Shown piece after piece: positions 49,359-61,154 of a stretch of DNA of 64,000 nt (the stretch's first letter is position 1; every line of letters starts with the position of its first letter). The stretch covers positions 310,001 to 374,000 of the forward strand of contig WION01000018.1 in assembly GCA_015039365.1 (NCBI GenBank), read 5' to 3'. The position numbers were made by a program, and so were the translations under genes. The stretch is from Amanita rubescens. Lineage: Eukaryota; Basidiomycota; Agaricomycetes; Agaricales; Amanitaceae. Under the pieces are notes generated by a model that ran no database searches, was not told the origin of the DNA, and was given only the letters and a program-made list of their open reading frames with translations.

Positions 49359-49879
49359 ATGCATCTTTATTCAATCGTCGCATTCTTCATATTAGCGCAC
49401 ACTGTGTGTGCGTTACCAACCTCAGTCGCGTCCCGCAATTCCAACTTCCCTGAGCAAACTCCTGAAAGCGGGTCGAGTGTGTTGGGTAGACGAACGGGAG
49501 ATGACTACCAGCCACCGCCTGTAAGGAATCTTTTTCTGTCATTTATCTCGCACGTTAAAAGGCCCTTGTTTTCGTTTAGCAAGGATATCACCAAGGGGAA
49601 AATACTCAAACAGCGAACGGTGGGGAATTAAGAAAGAACGAGCTCGGCAGGGTTCAGGGGCCAGTAATCAAGTCATGGTTCGGTTCCTTGCAACAACGGC
49701 CAAAGAAGCCGTCCGAGAAGTGGTTCAAGCTTTCTCCAGGTCTGCGGGAAAAACATGCTGCATGGTACAATTACCGTATCAACGGCATAGTACGTGTAGA
49801 TTTTTTAGCTCTCTTGGATGGTTTCTAACCATAATCATATAAGCCGGTAGCTAGGGGGTCGCACAATGGTCATAAGTAG
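49359..49879 (+). CDS. Small secreted protein (about 135 residues)
   Basis: Exons 49359-49520, 49580-49789 and 49844-49879; the last intron has GTACGT and a CTAAC branch site. A signal peptide (MHLYSIVAFFILAHTVCALP) is followed by a hydrophilic mature protein (ESGSSVLGRRTGDDYQPPP, then QGYHQGENTQTANGG, IKSWFGSLQQRPKKPSEKWF and KLSPGLREKHAAWYNYRING). A basic LGRR site after residue 48 could be a Kex2 site. No cysteines in the mature part. The first intron lacks stops in frame, so an unspliced read-through of 91 residues is the alternative; the spliced form is preferred because a long clean frame appears. Function unknown. It diverges from the LDB gene with 115 bp between start codons. Confidence 0.55.
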
Positions 49880-50367
49880 TGATGTTTATTCTGAGTACTA
49901 CTCCGCTGGAATAGTGATTTTCTGCTTTAGTCGGTGGTATCCTTCTGACTTCACAACGTAAGAAAAGAGTATTCAGAATGGAATTTCTTGACCATCGAGT
50001 CTGACGGCAATATCAGCCAGCTCTTCCCATGTTGTCATGTAAGGACGCAGAGCAACCGGAAAGCATTTGTAGCGCACGGGAGCGATAACATTCCCTAAAT
50101 GCAAAAATATTTCGTACTTGCAGCGTTTGACCATCATTCCTATTTCCTATTATTGCATTTGTTATATATGTACACGACACCAAACCTCAGAAAAAACGTA
50201 AGGCAGCATTTCTTTTTTATAAAAAATGCCTGCCCAGGGAAACAACAGGAGCGTATCTTGATCAACGCTATCGATCGAGTCACTATCTGTCTCTTCGATA
50301 GTATCCGCATTACGCAAAGGGCCAAGACTAGGACCAAAAGAAACAGAATAACCAACGTCGAAGGTCG
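49880..50367. other. Intergenic region
   Basis: A/T-rich 3' flank sequence; no domain or RNA gene recognised. Confidence 0.4.
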
Positions 50368-50919
50368 TTAACGTAGAATCACTGATGGCAAAGGAGAATC
50401 AGCAACCGGCACAATTGTGGTTGTTGTTGCTGTAGTTGTTGTGGAAGAACTTGCGGAAAGATGGTCTGGCGCTCGGGAGTGGGAGACCGGCACAGATGAA
50501 AGAACAGGCAATGAAGGCATCAAAATCACGACTTGAGGCAGAGGTAGTGGCACAGCTGCTGCGGTCCATGTGCTTGGTACGCGTTCGCGTCCAACCACTC
50601 CATCGATGACGATAACCGATCCATCAGCAGAAACGTTTAATCCCGCCCCGCGTGACGACGACGACGCCAGAGTGAGCCATGATCGAGCTTGCTTGTCTGC
50701 TGTCACGCATGGGTGTATACATATAAGGTACAGCCCAGTCCGCTGACGATCTTGGATTTTAGGCCGCATTAAAGGATGTTTCGAGCCAGGCATGGGTACC
50801 TGAGGTTGAGGCTGTGATTGGGGTTGCGGCTGGGTTGATAGAGACTTGTAACTTTCAGACGGAGTGGTTGGAGACCCAGAGTCGTTCTCGGAGTAGGTGG
50901 CATAATTTAGGTTAGACAT
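50368..50919 (-). CDS. Hypothetical protein, Gln/Pro- and Ser/Thr-rich
   Basis: Open frame of 183 residues starting MSNLNYATYSENDSGSPTTP with a QPQPQSQPQPQ stretch, a short ordered part (RPKIQDRQRTG, SADGSVIVIDGVVGRERVPS) and a Thr-rich tail (SSSTTTTATTTTIVPVA). An internal intron around 50690-50720 is possible. No domain recognised; the composition resembles a disordered regulatory protein. It may be a real gene or a fragment of one whose other exons I cannot place. Confidence 0.4.
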   Translation of the reverse strand: MSNLNYATYSENDSGSPTTPSESYKSLSTQPQPQSQPQPQVPMPGSKHPLMRPKIQDRQRTGLYLICIHPCVTADKQARSWLTLASSSSRGAGLNVSADGSVIVIDGVVGRERVPSTWTAAAVPLPLPQVVILMPSLPVLSSVPVSHSRAPDHLSASSSTTTTATTTTIVPVADSPLPSVILR

Positions 50920-51741
50920 GGCGGGAATCTTCTTCGCTCCACTTTTCTGGTTCTTTCCAACCTGCCAAAGTCCTTATCTATCGACGTAGGAATTCACCAT
51001 AGCGACGACGCGATCCACACGAGACCTAGGTTGGGTCCATCGACAATGGTCTTAGGACGTCACAAGCCATTCTCGACGAATTCTCTGGCCTGCCACTGTT
51101 GGTGAGCTGTTAGACATGGATGGACAGTACTCGAATATCATCCAAACATCGAGGTTGAGGGACACTGCCCAGAGCGTGCGGTGTGATGTTGGAAATCGTT
51201 GGGCGTCGGTGGGCAAGAGATCATGGGCAACGAGTCCCGGTAGCGGTTCTAAGGTCGGTTGTGAGTATATGGAGAGAAACAGACGCACGTACTAGCAGGG
51301 GCCACGTCAGCATCAGCATTCATCCCATTGAGCCCGAGATCGAATTTTCATGCGGTGGAAACAATAAAATATTGAAACAAAAATCGTCGACAAAGTAGGG
51401 CTTGGCAGCCAACCCAAACTACCCAGCGGCCGGCTTCTGGTTCGACTCGTGATCAGCTACTACTAATAAAAATACTACTAGTCATACTCAACGCTAAGGG
51501 TCGTCTCCTCCCGGACGAAGTGTCCGCTAGCGCGCGAACCGCATGGTGACGTTCACACGTACATTGGCCTCGTTCACCCTGCAACTACTACAAAGCCCGG
51601 GCTGACAATGATGTCTGTCTCTCCACGTTTAACGCATTCCCCTTACCCTGGACTCGAACGTGCTGCGTCATACTTGGAAGGTCGATCCCAAATCTGGCAT
51701 AGCGTGACGAAGTTTCAATGCCACAAAAGAATGGTACGCCA
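50920..51741. other. Intergenic region
   Basis: Short frames only. A minus-strand stretch at 51052-51288 reads smoothly (LLPTDAQRFPTSHRTLWAVS) and could be part of the neighbouring hypothetical gene, but no splice link was found. Confidence 0.3.
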
Positions 51742-52056
51742 TCACCAGGAGCGATCTCGATGCTCGCTGCGGTCGATTACGATCAGCGGCCTCAAGATTT
51801 GATACGCAGTCCGCTCAGCTGACGTTGTGGCTATTTTTGGAGATGCAATGACTGCGTTTAATGACTCGATTGGGGATTCCCGAGGGACTATCGCAGATAG
51901 TAGGACCAGAAGCTCGTTTCCGGGATGACAATCTGCGAACGTCGCTGCCCAAGCTTTTGCGGAATCGGAGAAGGAGAGGGAAGATAGGGAGTAAACGAAC
52001 GCCGCGGTATTGAATTGTGGACGATCGTGGGTTATCCCCTTGACGATCGCGCTCAT
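51742..52056 (-). CDS. Hypothetical small protein
   Basis: Open frame of 104 residues starting MSAIVKGITHDRPQFNTAAF and continuing SLSFSDSAKAWAATFADCHP and GNELLVLLSAIVPRESPIES. The amino-acid make-up is protein-like, but there is no recognised domain. A GTATCA donor after ERTA could start an intron, in which case the last 19 residues are wrong. Support is weak: one clean frame and an ATG. Confidence 0.35.
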   Translation of the reverse strand: MSAIVKGITHDRPQFNTAAFVYSLSSLSFSDSAKAWAATFADCHPGNELLVLLSAIVPRESPIESLNAVIASPKIATTSAERTAYQILRPLIVIDRSEHRDRSW

Positions 52057-52628
52057 ATCATTAGAACGGAGCCGACAGTTATATCCCGATAGTCAGGTCT
52101 CCGGTGAGCGGTGCTCCGATAAACGCACAGCTTGCCACTACTCCTAGTCATTATTATTGATTGGGCATACGTTTATTTTTGACTTGTTTGATCCTGACAA
52201 GCGGTGGGAATTTGACGCTGGCTGTGCAAAAGATAATCGTTCAGGGGAAGCATGGGAGCCGCAAAAGGCAACGCACGGGTCGAGTCACATTTAGTGACGT
52301 ACTACTATTAAGGCAAGTTGGGCAATGGAAGTAAGAGCGGAAATGGCACAAGACCGATATGCTTCACAAGGATCGAAGAGGGGGCCGTAACCAGGATGGC
52401 TAATTGTTCCAGTTGAGCGGCGAATTAGGCAGTGCTACGAGCAGAGTAGTAACCACTGGCATGTGAATCAGTACTTGGCAGCTGCCACAGTGCCACTGGA
52501 CAACCTAGGACAACCTATGACCCTTTTTGGGTCTCCTTGCGCGGTGTTTCTTTCCCGCCAGCGCTAGGTGGTATATAACCCTCGTTAGGGAAGTTTCACA
52601 GCAACAATACAACATCCTCACCTTAGCG
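52057..52628. other. Intergenic region, promoter of BTB gene
   Basis: No coding evidence. A GTATATAACC motif at about 52571, some 60 bp before the BTB start codon, is a plausible TATA box. Confidence 0.4.
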
Positions 52629-53597
52629 ATGGCCATTGCCGTTAAACCCATATTACGCGACTACGACGATTGCTACTCGGAGGGCAGCCGCGACGAGAAC
52701 TACGATTTCACTATTCCGACGGAAGACGCGGATGTCATTCTTGTGTCCGGGGACAAACCGGCGAGCGAGGCCAAGTCGTTCTACGTCCATCGAGCGATAT
52801 TGGCGGCCGGTTCGCCATTTTTTAGGGATATGTTCAGCCTTCCCCAGCCTGTAGAGGAAGACTCCGCCAACACGAAACCGCGGATCCAATTATCAGAACC
52901 ACATTTCGTTCTTTCCCTCTTACTTCGCCTCCTCTATCCAATTCCCAAGCCGCAATTGAACAGGAAGACGTTCCCTGTTCCGTTTCTATCTGAAGTATTG
53001 GAAGCAGCTGCCAAGTATGATCTAACGTTCCCGTTGGCGTACTTGCGTGCGCTTGTTGTTTCACCTGGGGCTGGGTATCTGGAGGAAGACGCAACGCGGG
53101 TGTATGCGGTTGCATGTCGATACGGGATGGATAAAGAGGCGGAGGAGGGGATGAGGTGGGCTGTGAAGCGTGGAGTGGATGTGGGGAAGATGCCGCTAGA
53201 GGATGAGTGGAAGTGGGTGAGTGCGTGGGAGTACCGAAGACTTGAAGGGTGGGTTCAGGAGCGACGTCGAAAGGTGGTTGCTCTTGTCAAGCGGTGGTAC
53301 AGAGATCATGAAGACGAGGAAGAACCCACGCTTCGTCCACCCAAGTGTGTCCAGTGCAACGGTTCGCATTTCACAGCCAAAGAAGAGCCCAAATGGTGGG
53401 ACGAGTATGTCCGCCGTGTCGCCCGTTGCCAAGACGGGGAGTTGGGCACAGACCGGATATTTGAAATGGACTTTCTAGCAGACGTGGTCAATACTGGAGG
53501 TTGTCCGCGGTGTGCAGCGAGTCTGCTGGGTGCAGCCGGATTCCTGAGCAAGCTGCGACAAGCGGTGACAGCTGTCGTAGGTGACGCGGACGAGTGA
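52629..53597 (+). CDS. BTB/POZ domain protein
   Basis: Single exon, 322 residues, starting MAIAVKPILRDYDDCYS. The BTB fold spans about residues 33-140: ADVILVSGDKP, KSFYVHRAILAAGSPFFRDM, FVLSLLLRLLYPIPKP and LEAAAKYDLTFPLAYLR. BTB proteins in Agaricomycetes form a large family; some act as substrate adaptors for Cul3 ubiquitin ligases, which is possible but not shown here. The C-terminal part has two CxxC pairs (KCVQCNGSHF and GCPRCAASLL) that could bind zinc together. TATA-like GTATATAA stands about 60 bp upstream. It lies 60 bp before PUT2 on the same strand. Confidence 0.87.
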   Translation: MAIAVKPILRDYDDCYSEGSRDENYDFTIPTEDADVILVSGDKPASEAKSFYVHRAILAAGSPFFRDMFSLPQPVEEDSANTKPRIQLSEPHFVLSLLLRLLYPIPKPQLNRKTFPVPFLSEVLEAAAKYDLTFPLAYLRALVVSPGAGYLEEDATRVYAVACRYGMDKEAEEGMRWAVKRGVDVGKMPLEDEWKWVSAWEYRRLEGWVQERRRKVVALVKRWYRDHEDEEEPTLRPPKCVQCNGSHFTAKEEPKWWDEYVRRVARCQDGELGTDRIFEMDFLADVVNTGGCPRCAASLLGAAGFLSKLRQAVTAVVGDADE

Positions 53598-53657
53598 TCG
53601 TTTCACCTAAGCTTAACTTATCATGCTCCGCCCGTTCTCTTCTTCTCTTCTCCCATC

Positions 53658-55505
<1,848 letters not shown>

Positions 55506-55839
55506 GGTGGTGTAGAAGCAGAAACAAAGCAAAGTGATTTCTGTGTAACGGGATATAGTAGAGAACTCAGATATTTGAACAGAAGGAGGTATTTGGAAGT
55601 ACTAGTATTAGCAGAAAAGTGCATCAGGAAAATTCTGGGTTGCCTTATCAGGACTTATGGACTTAAATAAGACAAATAAGTAATTTTTAAGTTACCAAAT
55701 TGTGGACTTATTTTTGACTTATATAAGTAAAATAAGGCACCCCCCCCCTCTTTTGAGAGCCTTAAAATAAAAAAGCTGACTTAATTGACTTATTTTTGGG
55801 GACTTTTGGAAGCCAAACCCAGCCTACTGGCACCACTTA

Positions 55840-56030
55840 CAGGTGCTTGGCTTACAAGCACTTTCTGCCACTTATTTTGCACTTTCTACTGCTTATTTGC
55901 ACTTTCTGCAACTTATTTTGCAGGTGCATGATTTACAAGCACTTTCTGCCACTTATTTGCACTTTCTGTGACTTATTTTGCAGGTGCTCAACTTACAAGC
56001 ACTTTTTGCCACTTATTTGGTAGGTGATGG
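55840..56030. repeat. Tandem repeat in left arm of the element
   Basis: About three imperfect units, each starting AGGTGC, then TTACAAGCACTTTCTGCCAC and TTATTTTGCACTTTCTG; units of roughly 78, 60 and 40 bp. Confidence 0.7.
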
Positions 56031-56239
56031 TCTTATGATCCTTATCTTGTCTTAAGTGGCCAAAAATAAGGTCAAAAAAAGTGGCATTGATTTTTAAGTA
56101 CTTTTACACTTATTACTACTTATTTAGTAACTTATTACTCTTTTGACTTAATTACTTTCTAGCTTGACTTAGTACAACTTAACTAATGCCTTATGAGAAA
56201 TCCCTGGGCACCTGGGGCATGGGAGGGGGTCTAGAGGCC

Positions 56240-56994
56240 TGTCATATCCCGTTCCAGACTCCACCCAAACTCCATGACCTCGGACCCCGATGGACTCCTG
56301 ACTATACCCATGACCACTTTCCACCCATGTCGCATCTCATATCAAGCCTATGCCAAAACTCCGAAAACTCCGTGACAAACTCCGTGACGGACTCCGTCAC
56401 AACTCCGTCACAACTCCGTGCATATTCGCTAAGTTCCTTTCTACATATTCTCCATACTTGTTTCACCTCTTGTTTCATCTCGGGTATCACTGGTATCATT
56501 ATCCCTTCGTACCATATGCTCTACTCCACTTCCTGTTCCATATCTCTATGGTTTCCTCGCTTATCAGAACACGGCCATAGAACCCCTTGTCGGACTACGT
56601 ATATAAGGCCTCACTTGTATTCATACAGTAGTCCAAATATCGACTTGGATTGTGCCCCAACTCGTATTGACTCCCTGTCTTTCATTGTCTAAGACCTCAT
56701 CCAGACCGCTTGCCCTTCGGACTCCGGTCCCGGACTCCATCCGGGACTCCAGAGCGTTCTCCAGAAGTTTAGGCAAGACGTACGTTAGCACGGCGCAGCT
56801 TGCACGCTGAAGCCTAGCCTTTCCCCACTACGTCCCGGACTCCGTTATACTCCGTCCTTCCCTGTCCGTGGCTTAGTTCCCGGGCTTCGTCCCAATTAGG
56901 ATCACCGTCCTTACAAGGCCCTCCTTTATATACCTCGGCCATGCGCACGGACCATATTGACCGTGGGAACGTATTACATAATAATCACGTGACA
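56240..56994. mobile_element. Possible solo LTR nested in the element
   Basis: Begins TGTCATATCCCGTTCC and ends GGAACGTATTAC...CACGTGACA, i.e. TGTCA...TGACA ends with a short inverted GTTCC/GGAAC match. It has a TATATAAGG box at about 56600 and a C-rich unique part, and its composition (many CG) differs from the A/T-rich arms. There is no clear 5-bp target duplication (AGGCC versus TCAAG), so the limits are tentative. Confidence 0.35.
56365..56425. repeat. Short tandem repeat ACTCCGT(G/C)AC
   Basis: Five or six copies of a 10-bp unit (ACTCCGTGAC/ACTCCGTCAC) in a row inside the LTR-like stretch. Confidence 0.7.
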
Positions 56995-57729
56995 TCAAGT
57001 GGTGCTCTTGATGTCGAAAAACCCAAATCTAAAATTAGAATTGCCAAAAATGGCTTAGTTAATGAGGTATTCGCATTTTTCTCACTTTTCCACGCCAAGC
57101 TTAGTGACTTATTTTGACTTGACAAAGACACTTAGACTTATATAAGACATGACCATTGTCAATGGCCTTATCTTGGACTTGGAAAAAATCAGGTAAAAAT
57201 CAATGACCTTAATGCACTTAGAGTCTTAGGATGGTCTTAGCCATTTTTATCACTAAGGCAGGAAAGACATTTTAAGTCCCCAAAGTGCATAAGCCAAACC
57301 AGAATTTTCCTGATGTGTATGATGTATCAAAGGAAAAGAAACATGGCGCTGACCTTCAAGTTTGATCTAATCCCATCCTGGATCACGACCATCGCAATGC
57401 ACAATTTTATTGGGCGCAGTCACCGCAGTCTCAATCAACACAGGTAGAACAAATGGGCCGTCCCACTGTGGTTCCGGTGCGACGGACTTTGCCGATGGAC
57501 TTTTCCACGGAGTTCGCCGTGATGTGCGTGACATCTCTTCCTTGCCCTTGACCCAACATCATTATCTCGGCTAGTAAACAATTGGGTAAGCTCTGCTGAA
57601 GTTGGCACAAACAAGTTCCTGCCTCTATCAGTGGCAACATACTCCGAAGAACATACAAGGTGATTTTACTTGGCTCACACTGAATATTTTGTCAACATCT
57701 CTGCTACACTAGTACATCTAGGCTCTAGC

Positions 57730-60676
57730 ATGTCAGATCCTCCTCAATCCCCCCATTCTAGTTTTTTCAATGGGGCCCATAACTTCTCTATGACAAATGT
57801 CCAATTCACAGAGGTTGTTGTATTTGAGTATTGTTCATTACAAGCATATTAAGGGATGTGTGACACTTAGATTCACAATCATCCAGCCACTGATCAGAGT
57901 CCTCCACCACCTCTGCCTCCCTTAAGGCATTCCAGCACTTTCTTTGTGGGTAGAGATGGATACTTGCAACAGATGAAGGACTATTTTAGCTCCCATGTTG
58001 AAGGACAAAGGAAATCATTCCTCTTGTATGGTCTGGGAGGTATTGGCAAAACTCAGATTTGCCTCAAATTCCTTGAACAAAATTCTGGTCTGTGAGTATA
58101 TCACCATATAGTATTGATAAAGTGAATGACATCATGTTCAAGGTTTTCTGACATACACTGGCTTGATGCTACATCAGAGGCTACTATTGAACTTGGACTG
58201 ATGCAGATTGCTAGGGCTAAAAATGCCCCTCAGGAAATAATGCACTCACCTGGATTGGTTCTCCAATGGATTTCTCAAATGCCAAAATGGCTGATCATAT
58301 ATGACAATGCAGATGGTAATTATTCAGTGGTTGAAAAATTCCTCCCACCAGGGGAGGCAGGAAATATCTTGATTACGAGTAGGAATGGGGAATTAAAGAG
58401 ACTTGCTTTGGATTCAGTAAATGTTCTTGCTATGGAAGAAGAGGAGGCTGTAACTTTGTTTTTAAAGTCTGCCATGCTGGATGGCACATCTGATGATGTT
58501 AGAAATTTGGCCAAAAGGTTGGTGTTGGAATTGAGTAGAATTCCACTTGCCCTTGACCAAGCAGGAGCATACATCCACAGATCTGGGTGTGGCATTGATG
58601 GTTACCTAAAGTTATACCAAAAAAGTAAACATAAGCTAATGTCAAAGAAAGACTTCAAGGGTGCATCTGGTTATGGGAGATCCACATATGGGACATGGGA
58701 TATTTCATTTCAACAAATTCAGAAAATGACACTAAAGGAAGATGAAGAAGAAGCTGAGGCAGCACAAAATGCAATCAACTTGTTAAGGATTTTTGGCTTT
58801 CTAAACCATGAAAATATACCTGAAGAGGTATTTAAAAATGCTGCAGAAAATTACATGAATGGCAAAGTTGATACAGCAAATTCTGATTTTCCAATGACAC
58901 TATTGAATCATCAAACCTTGTTTATAGATGAAGATGGTGAATGGGACAGAATGCAGTTTTTGGATGGAACACAAATTTTGCTTTCATTTTCATTGATCAG
59001 TGTTGTGAATCATCTGTATTCAATGCATGTGTTAGTGAATTCCTGGAGCAGGGACTGTATACCACAAACTGAGATTAGTAATCACTATCACAGGGCACGA
59101 GCTTTGTTGTCTTGTTCAGTAGTTCCTGACTGGAATAGTGACAACCATACATTCTGTAGACTACTAGCACCACACATTAGGTCAAACCTTTTACATGGAC
59201 AAGAATTGAGATTAAAGGAGACATATTATGATCATGAATATGTCAGATTTTCAATTGTATTTGATCATATTGGAAGCTGGAATGAAACGGAGAAGGTTTA
59301 CAATGTAGCAGTTAATGAAAGGAAGGCAATACTTGGATCAGAACATCCAAACACCCTTCAAGCCATGAACAATTTGGCAGCAACATACCAGTATCAGGGA
59401 AGGTGGGATGAGGCAGAGAAGCTGCAGGTAGAAGTGATGAAGGCACAGAAAGTAAAGCTGGGATCAGACCATCCAAGCACTCTCACTACCATGAACAATT
59501 TGGCATCAACATACCAGAATCAGGGAAGGTGGGATGAGGCAGAGAAGCTGCAGGTAGAAGTGATGAAGGCACAGGAAAGTAAATGCTGGGATCAGACCAT
59601 CCAAGCACTCTCACTACCATGAACAATTTGGCATTAACATACAGAATCATGGAAGGTGGGATGAGGCAGAGAAGCTGCAGGTAGAAGTGATGAAGGCACG
59701 GAAAGTAAAGCTTGGGATCAGACCATCCAAGCACCTTCAAGTACCATGAACAATTTGGCATTAACATACCAGGAATCAGGGAAGGTGGGATGAGGCAGAG
59801 AAGCTGCAGGTAGAAGTGATGAAGGCACAGAAAGTAAAGTTGGGATCAGACCATCCAAGCACTTTCACTACCATGAACAATTTGGCATCAACATACCGGA
59901 ATCAGGGAAGGTGGGATGAGGCAGAGAAGCTGCAGGTAGAAGTGATGAAGGCACAGAAAGTAAAGTTGGGATCAGACCATCCAAGCACTTTCACTACCAT
60001 GAACAATTTGGCATCAACATACTGGAATCAGGGAAGGTGGGATGAGGCAGAGAAGCTGCAGGTAGAAGTGATGAAGGCAAGGAAAGTAAAGCTGGGATCA
60101 GACCATCCATACACTCTCACTACCATGAACAATTTGGCATTAACATACCAGAATCATGGAAGGTGGGATGAGGCAGAGAAGCTGCAGGTAGAAGTGATCA
60201 AGGCAGGGAAAGTAAAGCTTGGGTCAGAACATCCAAACACCCTTCAAGCCATGAACAATTTGGCATTAACATACCGGAATCAGGGAAGGTGGGATGAGGC
60301 AGAGAAGCTGCAGGTAGACGTGATCAAGGCAAGGAAAGTAAAGCTGGGATCAGACCATCCTGACACTCTCACTACCATGAACAATTTGGCATCAACATAC
60401 ACAAATCAGGGAAGATGGGATGAGGCAGAGAAGCTGCAGTTAGAAGTGATGAGGGCAAGGAAAGTAAAGCTTGGGTCAGAACATCCAGACACCCTTCAAG
60501 TCATGGTCAATTTGGCCTTGACATGTAAAAGTCAGCAAAGGCTCTATGAAGCAGAGTCTTTACTATCTCATGCAGTCCAGGCCATGCCACAAGTTATGGG
60601 ATCTGAACATCACAATACACACAATTTTAAGCAACACTTGGAGAAACTTCTCAAGGCAAAACAGAAAAATCAGTGA
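57730..60676 (+). CDS. NB-ARC/TPR NLR-like STAND protein, interrupted in its repeat array
   Basis: Start MSDPPQSPHSSFFNGAHNFS, an intron (about 57816-57869), then HPATDQSPPPPLPPLRHSST and the nucleotide-binding core: FVGRDGYLQQM, P-loop GLGGIGKT (about 58031-58054), an intron (about 58092-58142), FSDIHWLDA, Walker B KWLIIYDNAD, ILITSRN and IPLALDQAGAYI. From about residue 440 follow kinesin-light-chain-type TPRs of 42 residues (NNLA.TYQ.QGRWDEAEKLQ). In fungi such NB-ARC/TPR proteins are NLR-like sensors in non-self recognition and cell death; a role here is inference. The frame breaks at about 59575, stays broken to about 59790 (net +4 bases), and resumes to TGA 60674-60676. As sequenced, the product would stop at 59622 with only two to three repeats. 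CpG is nearly absent. Confidence 0.8.
59330..60640 (+). repeat. Ten near-identical 126-bp units coding TPRs
   Basis: ATGAACAATTTGGCA or a close variant recurs at about 59362, 59489, 59620, 59745, 59873, 59999, 60125, 60248, 60376 and (ATGGTCAATTTGGCC) 60502. Spacing is 123-128 bp. Within units GGAAGGTGGGATGAGGCAGA and GAAGCTGCAGGTAGAAGTGA are almost unchanged; variation is limited to a few sites per unit. Confidence 0.92.
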
Positions 60677-61154
60677 CAAGGGTACAAAAACCAATGGGCC
60701 CAGTGCCTCTGGCAATCTCATGTAAATGCGGGACTTCATGTGGAGCAATCAGAAATTTCTTTTGGATATGTATGTAAACTAGTGTACCAAACAGTTTCAA
60801 TGTCAGAGGGCAAAGTTCCCAGTGTGTCATGACAGTCACAGTGGTCAATAGTGAATTCTCACATGTATGTACCTCTGAGCACAAAGGCTCATCATACCGA
60901 TAACCTGAGATTGGCAATAATTCATGAGCATGAATATGGATTAATGTGCAGTACTATAATTGCATGTCACTGAGCACTTCCTTCCTGAGCATGTACATTT
61001 ATTTAATAGTTAAAACCCCATCCAAGTGAATCCAAGTATTACATGTTTACATCCAATCGTGAATACATGATGCGTGATCATTTGAACATGTGTGATGTGT
61101 TAGTCGAAGCGTAAAGTTGAAGTGGTCGTCAATAGGTATGCATGTGTACAATAT
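60677..61154. other. Intergenic region between convergent genes
   Basis: Holds the 3' ends of the NB-ARC/TPR gene and of the RBR ligase gene. No other feature was seen. CpG-poor on the left half. Confidence 0.4.

Larger units (their letters stand above)
55625..57312. mobile_element. Non-autonomous DNA transposon-like element with terminal inverted repeats
   Basis: The left end CAGGAAAATTCTGGGTTGCC and the reverse complement of the right end CAGGAAAATTCTGGTTTGGC match for about 18 of 20 bases, and similarity continues to about 45 bp (ending GGACTTAAA in both). Flanks AAGTGCAT (55617-55624) and ATGTGTAT (57313-57320) agree at 6 of 8 bases, as an eroded 8-bp target duplication would. Both arms are rich in GACTTAT. 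No transposase is present. CAG ends plus 8-bp duplication suit hAT-like or related families, but I do not assign a superfamily. Confidence 0.72.

Noticed and set aside
56186..56692. 168-residue frame with repeats of NSVTDSVT
   Set aside because: Produced by the 10-bp ACTCCGT repeat of the LTR-like segment; no protein family features.
59330..60640. Regular repeats resembling a CRISPR array
   Set aside because: The repeats are contiguous 126-bp coding units with TPR consensus in one frame, without spacers, in a eukaryotic genome.
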